A DNA stretch of 25,096 nt, taken from NCBI GenBank assembly GCA_031359995.1, contig JANMAT010000220.1, forward strand, positions 1-25,096. The letters run 5' to 3'. The position numbers and the translations under genes are program-made. The notes under the pieces were generated by a model that saw only the letters and a program-made list of their open reading frames with translations, had not been told where the DNA came from and ran no database searches. Source of the stretch: JANMAT01 sp031359995 (GTDB lineage: Bacteria; Actinomycetota; Acidimicrobiia; Acidimicrobiales; Ilumatobacteraceae). Positions within the stretch are counted from its first letter, which is position 1. The number at the start of each line of letters is the position of its first letter. Positions 7,817-16,854 of this stretch are shown piece after piece.

Positions 7817-8374
7817 GTGGACGACTCGGCGCTGTTGCGCGAAGGCATCGCCCGCATCCTCGACGACGCCGGCTTTGCGGTCGTTGGCCAGCGCGGCGAC
7901 GCCGAGGGTCTGATCGAGCTGGTCGACGAGACCGGCGCCGGGCTCGTGGTGATCGACATCCGCATGCGACCCTCGCACACCACCGAAGGTCTGGAGGCCG
8001 CGGTGGCACTGCGCGCCCAGCGCCCCGGCGTGGCCGTGGTGCTCGTGTCGCAGCACGTCGAGACGCGCTACGCGCTGGAGCTGCTCGGTGACGGCGCTCC
8101 CGGCGTGGGCTACCTGCTGAAGGACCGCATCGCCGCCATCGAGGAGTTCGTCGATGCAGTGCGTCGCGTCGCCGCCGGCGGCACGGTGATCGATCCGCAG
8201 GTCGTGGCGCGCATGGTGGCCCGCGAACGGCGCAACAACCCGCTCGACGCGCTGAGCGAGCGGGAGCGCGAAGTGCTGGGGCTCATGGCCGAGGGCCGAT
8301 CGAACCACCGGAACGGGACCGCGGACCCGGACCGGCCGCCGGCTCGCCCGTCGTTGACACCGCGGCCGCGGTGA
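7817..8374 (+). pseudogene. NarL/LuxR-type response regulator remnant
   Basis: The receiver domain is clear: VDDSALLREGIARIL, VVIDIRMRPSHTTEGLEAA (phospho-acceptor Asp), VVLVSQHVE and YLLKDRIAAIEEFVDAVRRVAAGG (conserved Lys). A linker leads to LSEREREVLGLMAEGRSN, the start of a LuxR-type helix-turn-helix. At GRSN (about 8304) the frame leaves the family: the recognition helices are replaced by an Arg/Pro-rich tail ending at 8374. The N-terminal strand is also missing. The receiver effectively starts at VDD (GTG 7817), and the upstream bases encode a plausible strand (GSVV) only in another frame. No kinase partner is adjacent. The protein should not bind DNA and is probably a decayed gene, though a stand-alone receiver is possible. 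Confidence 0.7.
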
Positions 8375-8385
8375 GAGCGGCCAGC

Positions 8386-8391
8386 TAGGGT
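8386..8391 (+). promoter_or_regulatory. -10 element (TAGGGT) of the five-gene operon, leaderless
   Basis: TAGGGT ends 6 bases before ATG 8398, so the first mRNA base should be at or within a base or two of the start codon. A TTGACA at 8354-8359 is 26 bases upstream, too far to be a normal -35. Confidence 0.5.
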
Positions 8392-8397
8392 TCTCGG

Positions 8398-9087
8398 ATG
8401 GGTCGTCGGACGCTGCTGGCTGCCGTCGCCGCCACGGTCGGGGCCGTCTTGCTCGTCCTGGCCTCGTCGGCCGGCCCGCTGCGTCTGTGGACGGCCCCGG
8501 CGGTGACCACCGGCCCGTACGTGGCGCCCACGCCTTCGCCGTCGGACCTGGCGGTGCCACCGCCCGACATGGTGGTCGAGGACCGCAAGCGCGAGCCCGA
8601 GAGCTCGCTGTTCCTGCAGATCCTCGGGGTCGTGCTCGCCGTGTTGATGCTGGTGGCGGCGGCGTACGCCGCCATCGGATGGGACGGTTGGCGCCTGTGG
8701 CCCGGCTTCCGCTCCCGCCGGTCGCGCGCCATCACGGCGTTGCCTGAGGTGATGGCGCGCGAGCTCACGGTCGACATCGCCGCGGCGCGCGCCGCGCTGG
8801 CGGAGGGCAGCCCGCGCAACGCCATCGTGGCGTGCTGGATGCAGCTCGAGCGTGACGCCGCGGCCGCCGGCCTGCCCCGGGGCCGCGCGGAGACGTCGAT
8901 GGAGTACGCGGCGCGTGTCGTGGCCGAGTCGTCGGTCGATCCCGCCCCGATCGGCGAGCTGGCTGCGCTCTACCGCGAAGCCCGCTTCTCGCACCACGAG
9001 CTCGACGACCGCCACCGCAGGCAGGCGCTCACCGCGCTCGACCGCGTCGCCGTCGCGCTGCGCACGCGCGTGGAGGCGACCCCGTGA
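8398..9087 (+). CDS. DUF4129-domain membrane protein
   Basis: A 229-residue protein with an N-terminal hydrophobic signal/TM segment (about 5-25), an extracytoplasmic Pro-rich stretch, a second TM helix (about 76-98) and a cytoplasmic C-terminal half. The latter carries the DUF4129 signature: RNAIVACWMQLE, then ETSMEYAARV and LAALYREARFSHHEL (about 160-205). DUF4129 proteins accompany MoxR ATPases and DUF58 proteins, often fused to transglutaminases; here no transglutaminase is fused or adjacent. It is the first gene of the operon and probably leaderless. Its stop overlaps the next start as GTGA. Confidence 0.85.
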   Translation: MGRRTLLAAVAATVGAVLLVLASSAGPLRLWTAPAVTTGPYVAPTPSPSDLAVPPPDMVVEDRKREPESSLFLQILGVVLAVLMLVAAAYAAIGWDGWRLWPGFRSRRSRAITALPEVMARELTVDIAAARAALAEGSPRNAIVACWMQLERDAAAAGLPRGRAETSMEYAARVVAESSVDPAPIGELAALYREARFSHHELDDRHRRQALTALDRVAVALRTRVEATP

Positions 9088-9547
9088 CCCGCGGGCGCGT
9101 CATCGGCACCGTCGTCGTGTGGCTAGCGCTCTCGGGTGTGTTGTGGGCGGCTGGCGCCCGCCCGGCCGTGGTCGCCATCGGCGGCGTCGTTGCCGCCATC
9201 GCCGCCGTGCTCTTGCTGACCATCGAGCTGGCCGACGCCGTGGTCGCGCAGCCGTGGCCTCGGCGCCACGACGTGGGCCGCCCGGCGGTGGGAAGCAACC
9301 GCTGGGTCGTGTCGTTGCGCCACCAGCTCGACCGCGACCGCCGCTACGGCAGCAGCGAGCTCCACGAGACGCTGGTGGAGCTGCTCGACGACCGCCTGCG
9401 GACCCATCGCCAGCTCGACCGCGCCACCGACCCGGTCGCCGCCATCGGCGCCCTTCCCCCTGCGCTCCAGCGCCTGGTGACCGACCCGCCGCGCCCGCTC
9501 ACAGTGGCGAGTGAGCTTCGTGAGATCGTCAGCGAGATCGAGGCCCT

Positions 9548-9551
<4 letters not shown>
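9084..9551 (+). CDS. Small membrane protein of the MoxR operon
   Basis: A 155-residue protein starting at GTG 9084. Two hydrophobic segments near the N-terminus (about 6-23 and 28-48) form a hairpin, followed by a charged cytosolic tail (RRHDVGRP, LRHQLDRDRRYGSSELHETLVELLDDRL) ending SELREIVSEIEAL. I recognise no named domain; proteins of this shape often sit between DUF4129 and MoxR genes in actinobacteria. GTGA overlaps on both sides make translational coupling likely and imply it belongs to the same complex or pathway. Confidence 0.75.
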
Positions 9552-10536
<985 letters not shown>

Positions 10537-10540
<4 letters not shown>

Positions 10541-11841
10541 GGTCGTCGGCCCACTGGGAGCCCACCGCGGCACACGCACGCGCCGTGGTCGCGGGGTTGG
10601 CGTTCGCTGTCGTCGCCGTGCTCGGTCGGCGGCCCGATCTGCTCGTGCTGGCCACGCCACTCGTGGCGGCGGCGGTATGGGCATCGGCGCGGCGCCCCAC
10701 CCAGGCGCCCGACGTGCGCCAGTCCATCGGGCACTCGGTGGTGCGCGAGGGTGAGGCGACCACCTGGCACATCGACGTGCGCGATCATGAAGGCCGCATC
10801 GATGACGTGGCCGTCCAGCTCGACGTGTCGGCCTGGACGATGACCGACCCGATCGGTGCCGAGGTCGCCGCCAGCCTGCACGACGATGGTGACGACGCCC
10901 TCGCCGTGGTCGTGCGACCGACGCGTTGGGGTCGTCGCACGGTCGGGCCCGGCCTCGTGATGGCATCGAGCGCGTGGGCCGGCTTCCGCTGGGTCGTCCA
11001 CCGCGAGAGCGACACGCGGTTGCTCGTCGTGCTGCCCCAACCGTCGCGGTTCGACGCGTCGGCCCCGCCGGTGGCGACGCCTGGTCTGGTGGGCGTGAAC
11101 CGGTCGCCGCGCCAGGGTGGTGGCACCGAGTTCGCCAGCATCCGGCCGTTCCAGCCCGGCGACCGTCTGCGTCGCATCCACTGGCCGCGTTCGCTGCGCA
11201 CCGGCACGCTCCACGTGACGTCCACGTGGGCCGACCACGACCGCCACGTGGTGCTGCTGATCGACGCGCTCGACGACGTGGGCGAGAGCGGCGGGCTCGA
11301 CGGCCGGGCCTCGAGCCTGGACATCGCGGTGCGGGCCGCCGGAGCCATCGCCGAGCACTACATCAGCGTCGGCGACCGCGTCGCCATGATCGCCCTGGGC
11401 GCACGCGGCACGCAACGGGTGCCACCGGCGGCGGGGCACCGCCACCTGCGCCGCCTGCTCGAAGTCCTGGCCACGGTGGAGCCGGCGATCAACCGACTCG
11501 ACAACGGTCAGGTGCCGCGCGGCCTGGGGCCGGGTGCGCTGGTGGTGATGCTGTCGCCGCTGGTTTCGCCCAAGGCCTTTCAGCGCGCCATCACCATGGT
11601 GAACCACGGGTTGACGGTGCTGGTGATCGACTGCCTGCCGCCCGACATCACCTCGGACGATCCGAGCGACCCGCTCGTCGGTCTGCTGTGGCGCATCCGG
11701 CTGCTGGAGCGCGAGCGCGAGATGCGCCGTGTGCGCGAGTCCGGCGTGGCCGTGGTGCCGTGGCGGGGGCCGGGCACGCTCGACGTGGTCCTGCGCGACC
11801 TGCAGCGCCAGGCCCGTTCGCACGCGGGCCCACGCCGGTGA
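10537..11841 (+). CDS. DUF58 (vWA-like) membrane-anchored protein
   Basis: 434 residues from GTG 10537. Two short hydrophobic segments near the N-terminus (about 15-50) anchor it, followed by a beta-rich region. The DUF58 core then begins with FASIRPFQPGDRLRRIHWPRSLRTGTLHV (about 197-225), matching YxxGDxxRxIxW. The vWA-like fold follows: HVVLLIDALDD (MIDAS first motif, DxLDD rather than DxSxS), SVGDRVAMIALG and ALVVMLSPL. The degenerate MIDAS loop is typical of DUF58. It is the presumed client of the MoxR ATPase upstream and may function in envelope or secreted-enzyme assembly. Confidence 0.9.
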
Positions 11842-12416
11842 GCGGGGTCGCGCCGCGGTTCGACCGGTTCGCCGTCACGCCGCTGGTGTTGCGTGGCCTG
11901 GTGATCGTGGCGCCGCTGGCAGGGGTGGTCGTCACCTGGATCGCCGCCGGCGAGGCAGTGCCGTTCGTGGCCCTGATCGTGGTGCTGCTGAGCGCCCAGT
12001 GCGCGCGCCGGCCCGACAGCCACGTGGGGCTGGCGGTCGTGCTCGTGATGGGGGTCAACTGGGTGCGCACGGTGCACCAACCCACGAGCCCGTGGGTCGT
12101 CGCCGTGGCCGCCGCGCTCACGGTGTTCCACGCATCCGCAGCCGCGGCCGGTGTGACGCCCGTTGCGGCGTCGTGGACGCGCGCCATGGTGGCGCGCTGG
12201 GTGCGCCGCTCGACGCTGGTGATCGCCATCAGTGCGGTCGTGTGGGTACTGGTGGCCGTGGTCGACGGCCGCCGGCCGCTGCGGGCCGCGGTGATCGTGG
12301 TGGCGGCGCTCGTCGTGCTCGCCGCCGCTGCCCTGTGGGTCCGCACCAGCACGTTCGCCGACGACCCTGAGATCCTTGTCGGATCCGGGCTCGAACAGCG
12401 CTGGCCGCGGCCGTAA
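11838..12416 (+). CDS. Hypothetical membrane protein, last gene of the MoxR/DUF58 operon
   Basis: 192 residues from GTG 11838, overlapping the DUF58 stop by four bases. At least four hydrophobic segments are seen (about 20-36, 41-57, 82-102 and 117-165), with short polar loops (RRPDSH, HQPTSPW, DGRRPLR). No catalytic motif is visible and I do not recognise the family. The coupling argues that it is a subunit or membrane partner of the DUF58/DUF4129 assembly. The operon ends here; the pirin gene has its own -10. Confidence 0.75.
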   Translation: MSGVAPRFDRFAVTPLVLRGLVIVAPLAGVVVTWIAAGEAVPFVALIVVLLSAQCARRPDSHVGLAVVLVMGVNWVRTVHQPTSPWVVAVAAALTVFHASAAAAGVTPVAASWTRAMVARWVRRSTLVIAISAVVWVLVAVVDGRRPLRAAVIVVAALVVLAAAALWVRTSTFADDPEILVGSGLEQRWPRP

Positions 12417-12419
12417 CCT
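12414..12419 (+). promoter_or_regulatory. -10 element (TAACCT) of the pirin gene, leaderless
   Basis: TAACCT ends 7 bases before ATG 12427 and overlaps the stop codon of the preceding gene. This is the spacing of leaderless transcripts. Confidence 0.5.
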
Positions 12420-12426
12420 GAGGGTC

Positions 12427-13452
12427 ATGAGCGACCCCGTGCTGCAGACGTTCCCCCTCGCCGCGCCTCCCTGGCCCACGGTCGATCCCTTCTTGTTCTG
12501 CGTGCACCACCACGACGACTACCCCGAGGGCAACGGGTCGTTCGGTCCCGACGGCTCCCGCCTGCACGGTCGCCAGATCGGCGGTGACTTCAGCGGCACC
12601 GACGGCTGGAGCATGTACCACGGCGACACCGTGCCGGGCTTCCCGCAGCACCCACACCGCGGTTTCGAGACGGTCACGTTCGTGCGCCGCGGCCTCATCG
12701 ACCACGCCGACTCGCTCGGGGCCGGCGCCCGCTACGGCGAGGGTGACGTGCAGTGGCTCACCGCCGGCGCCGGCATCGTGCACGCCGAGATGTTCCCACT
12801 GCTGCGCGAGGACGAGCTCAACCCGATGGAGCTCTTCCAGATCTGGGTGAACCTGCCCGCCGCCGACAAGATGGCGCCGCCGCACTTCGCCATGCTGTGG
12901 AACGAAGACATCCCCCGCGTCCTCGGTCCGGGGGTCGAGGTCACGGTGGCCGCCGGTGCCATCGGTGACGCGGTGCCGCCGCCCGCACCGCCTCACTCGT
13001 GGGCGTCGCGCCCCGAAAGCGACGTCGCCATCTGGCACGTGCACCTCGACGCCGGGGCGACGTGGACGATGCCGCCGGCCCACACACCCGACACCGTGCG
13101 CGCGCTCTACGTGTACGAAGGGTCGTCGGTCACGATCGGCTCGACTGCCGTGGCCCGGGGCAACGGCGCCGTGGTGGCGTGCGAGGCGCCCGTGATCCTC
13201 ACCGGTGGGGCCGCGCCCGTGCAGGTGCTGGTGCTGCAGGGTCGCCCCATCGGCGAGCCGGTGGCCCAGCACGGACCGTTCGTGATGAACGACCGGGCCG
13301 GCATCGAGCAGGCCTTCGCCGACTACCGCCGCACCCGGTTCGGGGGCTGGCCGTGGCCGGCCGACGGTCCGGTGCACGGCCACGAGGGCCGCTTCGCCCG
13401 CCGCCCTGACGGCCGCGTCGAACTCCCCAGCCCCGCGAGCAGGCCCGGCTGA
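12427..13452 (+). CDS. Pirin-family bicupin protein
   Basis: 341 residues. The N-terminal cupin has the pirin metal ligands His75 and His77 (HPHRGFETVT), His119 and Glu121 (GIVHAEM), plus DHADSLG at 92-98 and VQWLTAGAGI just before His119. The second cupin (about 195-290) retains the fold but no metal motif. Pirins bind Fe or similar metals; some act as quercetin 2,3-dioxygenases and others as regulators. An intact metal site makes an enzyme plausible here, with substrate unknown. An in-frame ATG at 12376 would lie inside the previous gene, so I use 12427, next to the TAACCT -10. It converges on the SDR gene with 13 bp between stops. Confidence 0.9.
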   Translation: MSDPVLQTFPLAAPPWPTVDPFLFCVHHHDDYPEGNGSFGPDGSRLHGRQIGGDFSGTDGWSMYHGDTVPGFPQHPHRGFETVTFVRRGLIDHADSLGAGARYGEGDVQWLTAGAGIVHAEMFPLLREDELNPMELFQIWVNLPAADKMAPPHFAMLWNEDIPRVLGPGVEVTVAAGAIGDAVPPPAPPHSWASRPESDVAIWHVHLDAGATWTMPPAHTPDTVRALYVYEGSSVTIGSTAVARGNGAVVACEAPVILTGGAAPVQVLVLQGRPIGEPVAQHGPFVMNDRAGIEQAFADYRRTRFGGWPWPADGPVHGHEGRFARRPDGRVELPSPASRPG

Positions 13453-13465
13453 GCGCAGCGAAGCC

Positions 13466-14293
13466 TCAGGGGGCCATGGCGTCGCCGGGCAACGGGCGGT
13501 CGCCGTACAGCGTGGCCTGGAAGCGGCGCATGCCGGCGAGCCACCGGTCGCGGTCCTGCGCCTTGCGCTCCACGTAGGTCTGCACCTCGGCGTGGGGGAG
13601 CACCAGGAACGTCTCGGCGCGAATGGCGTCGACGCAGTCCTGGGCGACCTCGGCGGCGGTGCGCACGCCGTCCTGTGATGCCGAGCCACCGGCGCCGGCC
13701 GCGGCGCGCGCCGCGAAGTCGGGGCTGTTGGCGATGATGTTGGTGGCCACCGCCTGGGGGCACAGCACCGACACGCGGATGCCCTGGTGGTGGTGGCTGA
13801 TGGCCAACCACTCGCCCAGCGACACCGCGGCAGCCTTGGTGATCGAGTACGACAGCGACCCGATCTGCGTGAGCAGGCCCGCGGCCGACGCGGTGTTCAA
13901 CAGGTAGCCACCGCCGTTGGCGATCATCGACGGCACCACTGCGCGCGCCGCGTAGATGTGGGCCATCACGTGGACCTCCCACATGTGGTTGATGCGTTCG
14001 TTCGAGTCCTCGAGCCCCGCCAGCGTGCCATAGCCGGCGTTCGACACGAACAGCCCGATGGGCCCGTGCGCCGCCAGCGTTCTCTCAACGAGGGCGACGA
14101 CGGCGACTTCGTCGCTCACGTCGAGTGCCACGCCGGTGCCACCGATGTCGGCGGCCACACGCGCCGCCTGCTCCCCGTTCAGGTCGGCGACGACGACGTG
14201 GCGGGCCCCTTCCGCGTGGGCGGCCCGGGCGAGGGCCTCGCCGATGCCCGACCCTCCACCGGTGACGACGACGACCTGGTTGTTCAGCTCCAT
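13466..14293 (-). CDS. Short-chain dehydrogenase/reductase
   Basis: 275 residues with cofactor motif TGGGSGIG (11-18) and the acidic VVVADLN (33-39), which favours NAD(H). SNAG replaces NNAG (84-87), and the catalytic set is Ser136, Tyr149 and Lys153 (YSITK). An extended C-terminus (ETFLVLPHAEVQTYVERKAQDRDRWLAGMRRF) is typical of SDRs annotated as putative oxidoreductases with lipid-like or xenobiotic substrates; the real substrate is unknown. Start ATG 14293 lies 8 bases after a TAGTGT -10, so it is probably leaderless. Confidence 0.88.
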   Translation of the reverse strand: MELNNQVVVVTGGGSGIGEALARAAHAEGARHVVVADLNGEQAARVAADIGGTGVALDVSDEVAVVALVERTLAAHGPIGLFVSNAGYGTLAGLEDSNERINHMWEVHVMAHIYAARAVVPSMIANGGGYLLNTASAAGLLTQIGSLSYSITKAAAVSLGEWLAISHHHQGIRVSVLCPQAVATNIIANSPDFAARAAAGAGGSASQDGVRTAAEVAQDCVDAIRAETFLVLPHAEVQTYVERKAQDRDRWLAGMRRFQATLYGDRPLPGDAMAP

Positions 14294-14300
14294 TGTGCTG

Positions 14301-14306
14301 ACACTA
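14301..14306 (-). promoter_or_regulatory. -10 element (TAGTGT) of the minus-strand SDR, leaderless
   Basis: TAGTGT on the minus strand ends 7 bases before the ATG at 14293. It overlaps the stop of the upstream conserved hypothetical gene (14304). Confidence 0.5.
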
Positions 14307-14906
14307 CGACGCGCGCTCGGCCTCGGCGGGCGCGCCGAAGCGCGAGGCGACGAGGCCGGCGTTCCACCCCGGTGCCCTCCCGCCGGGCGGTGGCTCACAG
14401 CCGGCCGTGGCGAGTCCTGTCCGGGCCAGCAGCCATGACGTCACCGAGTTCGAGTTCCACATCTCACCGGTGTGCAACTCGTCGCGCCCCCACACCGGTG
14501 TGGGGACGCGCGGTGCGAGCGTCACGATGCGGGCGGCGTCGTCGGGGTCGGTGCTCAGGCGCACCGGGCTGGCCACCGCGTCGCCAAGGTCGGGGATGAC
14601 CCCGCCCGGCCAGCAGCGGATCTCGTAGCGGAACGTGCGGAACCGCGCCGCCGCCGCCGTGCCCACGGCACCGCCGGCCACGACACCGCGGTCGAGGCGG
14701 CCGCGGTCGTCGGGCTCGGGCGTCATCTCGATGGCGTACGTGTCGGTCTCGTGGGTCACCACGAGAGCGGAGTGGTAGAGCTGGCAGCGCGGCCGGTGCC
14801 GGGCCGACGCCATGAGCGCCTCGAAGATGGCACCGCTGGCGCGCACGACCGATGCCCCCGCACCCAGCGGGATCCAGTAGAGGTCGACGGACGCGACGGG
14901 GGTCAC
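14304..14906 (-). CDS. Conserved actinobacterial hypothetical protein (WNSNSVxSWLL motif)
   Basis: 200 residues from GTG 14906, which overlaps the stop of the upstream gene as GTGA. An ATG at 14945 is in frame but would overlap more. Features are VDLYWIPLGAG near the start, RCQLYHSALVV, FRYEIRCW, VPTPVWGRDELHTGEMWNSN and PPPGGRAPGW near the end. This set recurs in an actinobacterial family of unknown function. The YHSALxV and WNSNSVxSWLL blocks resemble the His and nucleophile regions of permuted papain/NlpC-like folds, but the Cys position holds Asn/Ser, so activity is doubtful. There is no signal peptide. It is coupled to the LANTG-bearing protein. Confidence 0.7.
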   Translation of the reverse strand: MTPVASVDLYWIPLGAGASVVRASGAIFEALMASARHRPRCQLYHSALVVTHETDTYAIEMTPEPDDRGRLDRGVVAGGAVGTAAAARFRTFRYEIRCWPGGVIPDLGDAVASPVRLSTDPDDAARIVTLAPRVPTPVWGRDELHTGEMWNSNSVTSWLLARTGLATAGCEPPPGGRAPGWNAGLVASRFGAPAEAERAS

Positions 14907-15346
14907 GACGCACCGTTGCGGTTGCGGCGGATCATTGCGCTCCACGCCAGCCCGGCGCCCACGATCAGCCGCGCCGGGGCGGTGAGCGCCAGGGCCCGGT
15001 TCGACCGTCCGCCGGTGTTGGCCAGCGTGGCCACCGTTGTCGCCGTCTCCTCCTCGCCGAGGTCGTCACAGCTGGGCACCGATCGGCTGAGCGTGATGTT
15101 GTTGATCTCGACGCGACCGTCGGCGTAGGTGCCGGTGTAGGTGACCGTGGCGCCGGCCGTGCCGAGGGGCAGGCCGCTGACCTTCGCCGTCAGGGTGGCG
15201 CCGCGCGCCAGCACGGTTCCCGGCGTCATGTCGATGAGGTCGGCGCTGGCCGACCGGCGCATCACGTCGAGCACCGACTCCGTCAGTGTGGAGGCCCTCG
15301 CCGTCGCGGCAGAGAGATCACGGGCAGGGGTGTCGTGGACATCCAC
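14903..15346 (-). CDS. Small protein with a possible LANTG sortase signal
   Basis: 147 residues from GTG 15346, preceded by GAGGAAG. The middle is Thr/Gly-rich and beta-like (LTAKVSGL, VTYTGTYADGRVEINNITL), ending in an acidic PSCDDLGEEE. The C-terminus looks like a cell-wall sorting signal: LANTGG at 108-113, a hydrophobic run (about 117-139) and a basic RRNR tail. LAxTG is the form recognised by class E sortases. No N-terminal signal peptide is visible from this start, which argues against export unless the start is wrong. An in-frame TTG at 15391 inside the conserved leader element would add 15 residues but still no signal peptide. It is the first gene of a unit led by leader D. Confidence 0.55.
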   Translation of the reverse strand: MDVHDTPARDLSAATARASTLTESVLDVMRRSASADLIDMTPGTVLARGATLTAKVSGLPLGTAGATVTYTGTYADGRVEINNITLSRSVPSCDDLGEEETATTVATLANTGGRSNRALALTAPARLIVGAGLAWSAMIRRNRNGAS

Positions 15347-15368
15347 GGTGCACTTCCTCGAAGGCGAG

Positions 15369-15426
15369 GGCGCCACCAGGGTCCGGAGCAACGCGTCGAG
15401 CAGGCTTCGTGCTCAACCTCACCGTA
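15369..15426 (-). promoter_or_regulatory. Conserved leader element, copy D
   Basis: Minus strand. TACGGT at 15426-15421 (within GGTACGGTG) serves as -10. A small hairpin GAGCA/TGCTC (loop CGAAGCC) follows. The core GTTGCTCCGGACCCTGG starts at 15392, with its TTG 45 bases before GTG 15346. Here the short ORF that begins at TTG (LLRTLVAPSP) is in frame with the gene instead of ending at it. Confidence 0.6.
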
Positions 15427-15439
15427 CCGGGCGGTGGGG

Positions 15440-15705
15440 GTATCTCGTCCAGCCGGAAGTGATGGGTGACGAACCGGCTTGCCATGCACCCCGATGTTGG
15501 CGATGTGGCCGCCGGGGCGCACGAGCGAGGCGGTCAGCTCGAACGTGGCCGGTGTGCCGACCGCCTCGATGGCCACGTCGGCGCCGAGCCCACATCCGCC
15601 GCCGCCCAGGCGCAAGATCGTGTCGGTGCCGTCCATGATCGTGGGGTCGGGCATGTCCTTCCACGCGCTGCGGCCGAGGCCGTGGTCCAACGGCCCGACA
15701 GGGTG
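15440..15705 (-). pseudogene. Zinc-type alcohol dehydrogenase remnant with internal deletions
   Basis: Three separated pieces of one medium-chain alcohol dehydrogenase lie on the minus strand in the family's order. GRSAWKDMPDPTIMDGTDTILRL is the N-terminal beta segment. GADVAIEAVGTPATFELTA with VRPGGHIANIGVHGKPV is the end of the Rossmann domain. FVTHHFRLDEI, in another frame around 15440-15475, is the C-terminal segment. The zinc ligands, the GxGxxG loop and everything after DEI are gone, leaving about 270 of the roughly 1050 bases expected. It cannot encode an enzyme. It lies exactly between divergent leader copies A and D. Confidence 0.75.
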
Positions 15706-15706
15706 G

Positions 15707-15754
15707 TACCGTGCCGCGCTCACCCCCATGTGTTGCTCCGGACCCTGGCGACGC
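15707..15754 (+). promoter_or_regulatory. Conserved leader element, copy A
   Basis: TACCGT at 15707-15712 (within GGTACCGTG) serves as -10. The core GTTGCTCCGGACCCTGG is at 15732-15748, followed by CGAC, which can pair with GTTG to close a stem. The TTG at 15733 opens the short ORF LLRTLATHPGEEARP, whose TGA overlaps the glycosyltransferase ATG at 15777 as ATGA. This is the shortest copy, with only about 20 bases between -10 and core. Confidence 0.6.
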
Positions 15755-15776
15755 ATCCCGGAGAGGAAGCGCGACC

Positions 15777-16823
15777 ATGACCCGAGTCGCGGTGCTGGCG
15801 CCCATCAGCTGGCGTACGCCCCCTCGTCACTACGGCCCGTGGGAGCTCTTCGCCTCGCTGCTGGCCGATGGGCTGGTAGCCCTCGGCCACGACGTGACGT
15901 TGTACGCGACGGCCGACTCGGTGACCACCGCCGCCCTTCGGTCGACGCTGGCCCGCGGGTGGTCCGAGGATCCCACCGTCGACACCAAGGTCGCCGAGTG
16001 CCTGCACATCGCCCAGGTCTTCGAGCAGGCCGACGAGTTCGACATCATCCACAACGGCTTCGACTTCCTGCCGCTCACCTACAGCGCGCTCGTGCGCACA
16101 CCGGTGGTGACGACCATCCACGGGTTCTCGTCGGAGCGCATCGTGGCGGTGTACGAGCGCTACGACGCCACCACGACCTACGTGGCCATCAGCGACGCCG
16201 ATCGGCACCCGCGGCTGCACTACGCCGCCACGATCCACCACGGCATCGACACGGCTGCGTTCGCCGTTCCCGCCACCCGCGGCGAGCACCTGCTGTTCTT
16301 CGGTCGCATCCATCCCGACAAGGGCACTGCCACCGCCATAGAGCTGGCCCGCCGGTCGGGACGACCTCTGGTGATCGCCGGCATCGTGCAGGACGAGACC
16401 TACTTCCACGACCAGGTGCTCCCCCACGTGGACGGTCGGCAGGTGCGCTACCTCGGACCCGTGGGGGCCGACGAACGGGCCGCGGTGCTCGGCGGCGCCC
16501 ACGCCCTGGTGCACCTCATCGACTTCGACGAGCCATTCGGCTACTCGGTGGTGGAAGCGATGGCCTGCGGCACGCCGGTGATCGCCTACGCCCGCGGTTC
16601 CATGCCCGAGCTCGTCGTCGACGGGCTGACCGGGTTCGTCGTGGGTGACCTGGACGGCGCGGTGGACGCCGTCGGTCGCGTCGACGGGCTGGACCGTGAT
16701 GCCATCCGTCGGTCGGCCGTCGCCCGGTTCGACGTGGCCCGCATGGTGGGTGAGTACTCGGCGCTGTACGAGCAGATCCTCGCCGCCGGTGCCGGCCCGG
16801 TGAACCCCCGGTTACGACCGTGA
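15777..16823 (+). CDS. GT4-family glycosyltransferase
   Basis: 348 residues with a GT-B fold. The N-terminal domain has a short glycine-poor P-loop region (MTRVAVLAPISWRTPPRHYGPWE) typical of GT4 enzymes acting on small acceptors. The C-terminal donor domain has LLFFGRIHPDKG (about 175-190) and the family motif EPFGYSVVEAMACGTPVIA, with Glu252 and Glu260 of the E-x7-E pair. Family enzymes use a nucleotide sugar (UDP- or GDP-hexose) with retention of configuration. The acceptor is unknown; lipid, polysaccharide or small-molecule acceptors all fit. Start ATG 15777 has GGAGAGGA upstream. An in-frame ATG at 15711 would lie in the leader and is rejected. Confidence 0.88.
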   Translation: MTRVAVLAPISWRTPPRHYGPWELFASLLADGLVALGHDVTLYATADSVTTAALRSTLARGWSEDPTVDTKVAECLHIAQVFEQADEFDIIHNGFDFLPLTYSALVRTPVVTTIHGFSSERIVAVYERYDATTTYVAISDADRHPRLHYAATIHHGIDTAAFAVPATRGEHLLFFGRIHPDKGTATAIELARRSGRPLVIAGIVQDETYFHDQVLPHVDGRQVRYLGPVGADERAAVLGGAHALVHLIDFDEPFGYSVVEAMACGTPVIAYARGSMPELVVDGLTGFVVGDLDGAVDAVGRVDGLDRDAIRRSAVARFDVARMVGEYSALYEQILAAGAGPVNPRLRP

Positions 16824-16854
16824 GGTTCCCCATCGGGGTGGTAGGCACCAGGTG

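Noticed and set aside
8354..8359. TTGACA as -35 of the MoxR operon
   Set aside because: It is 26 bases from the TAGGGT -10, well beyond normal spacing.
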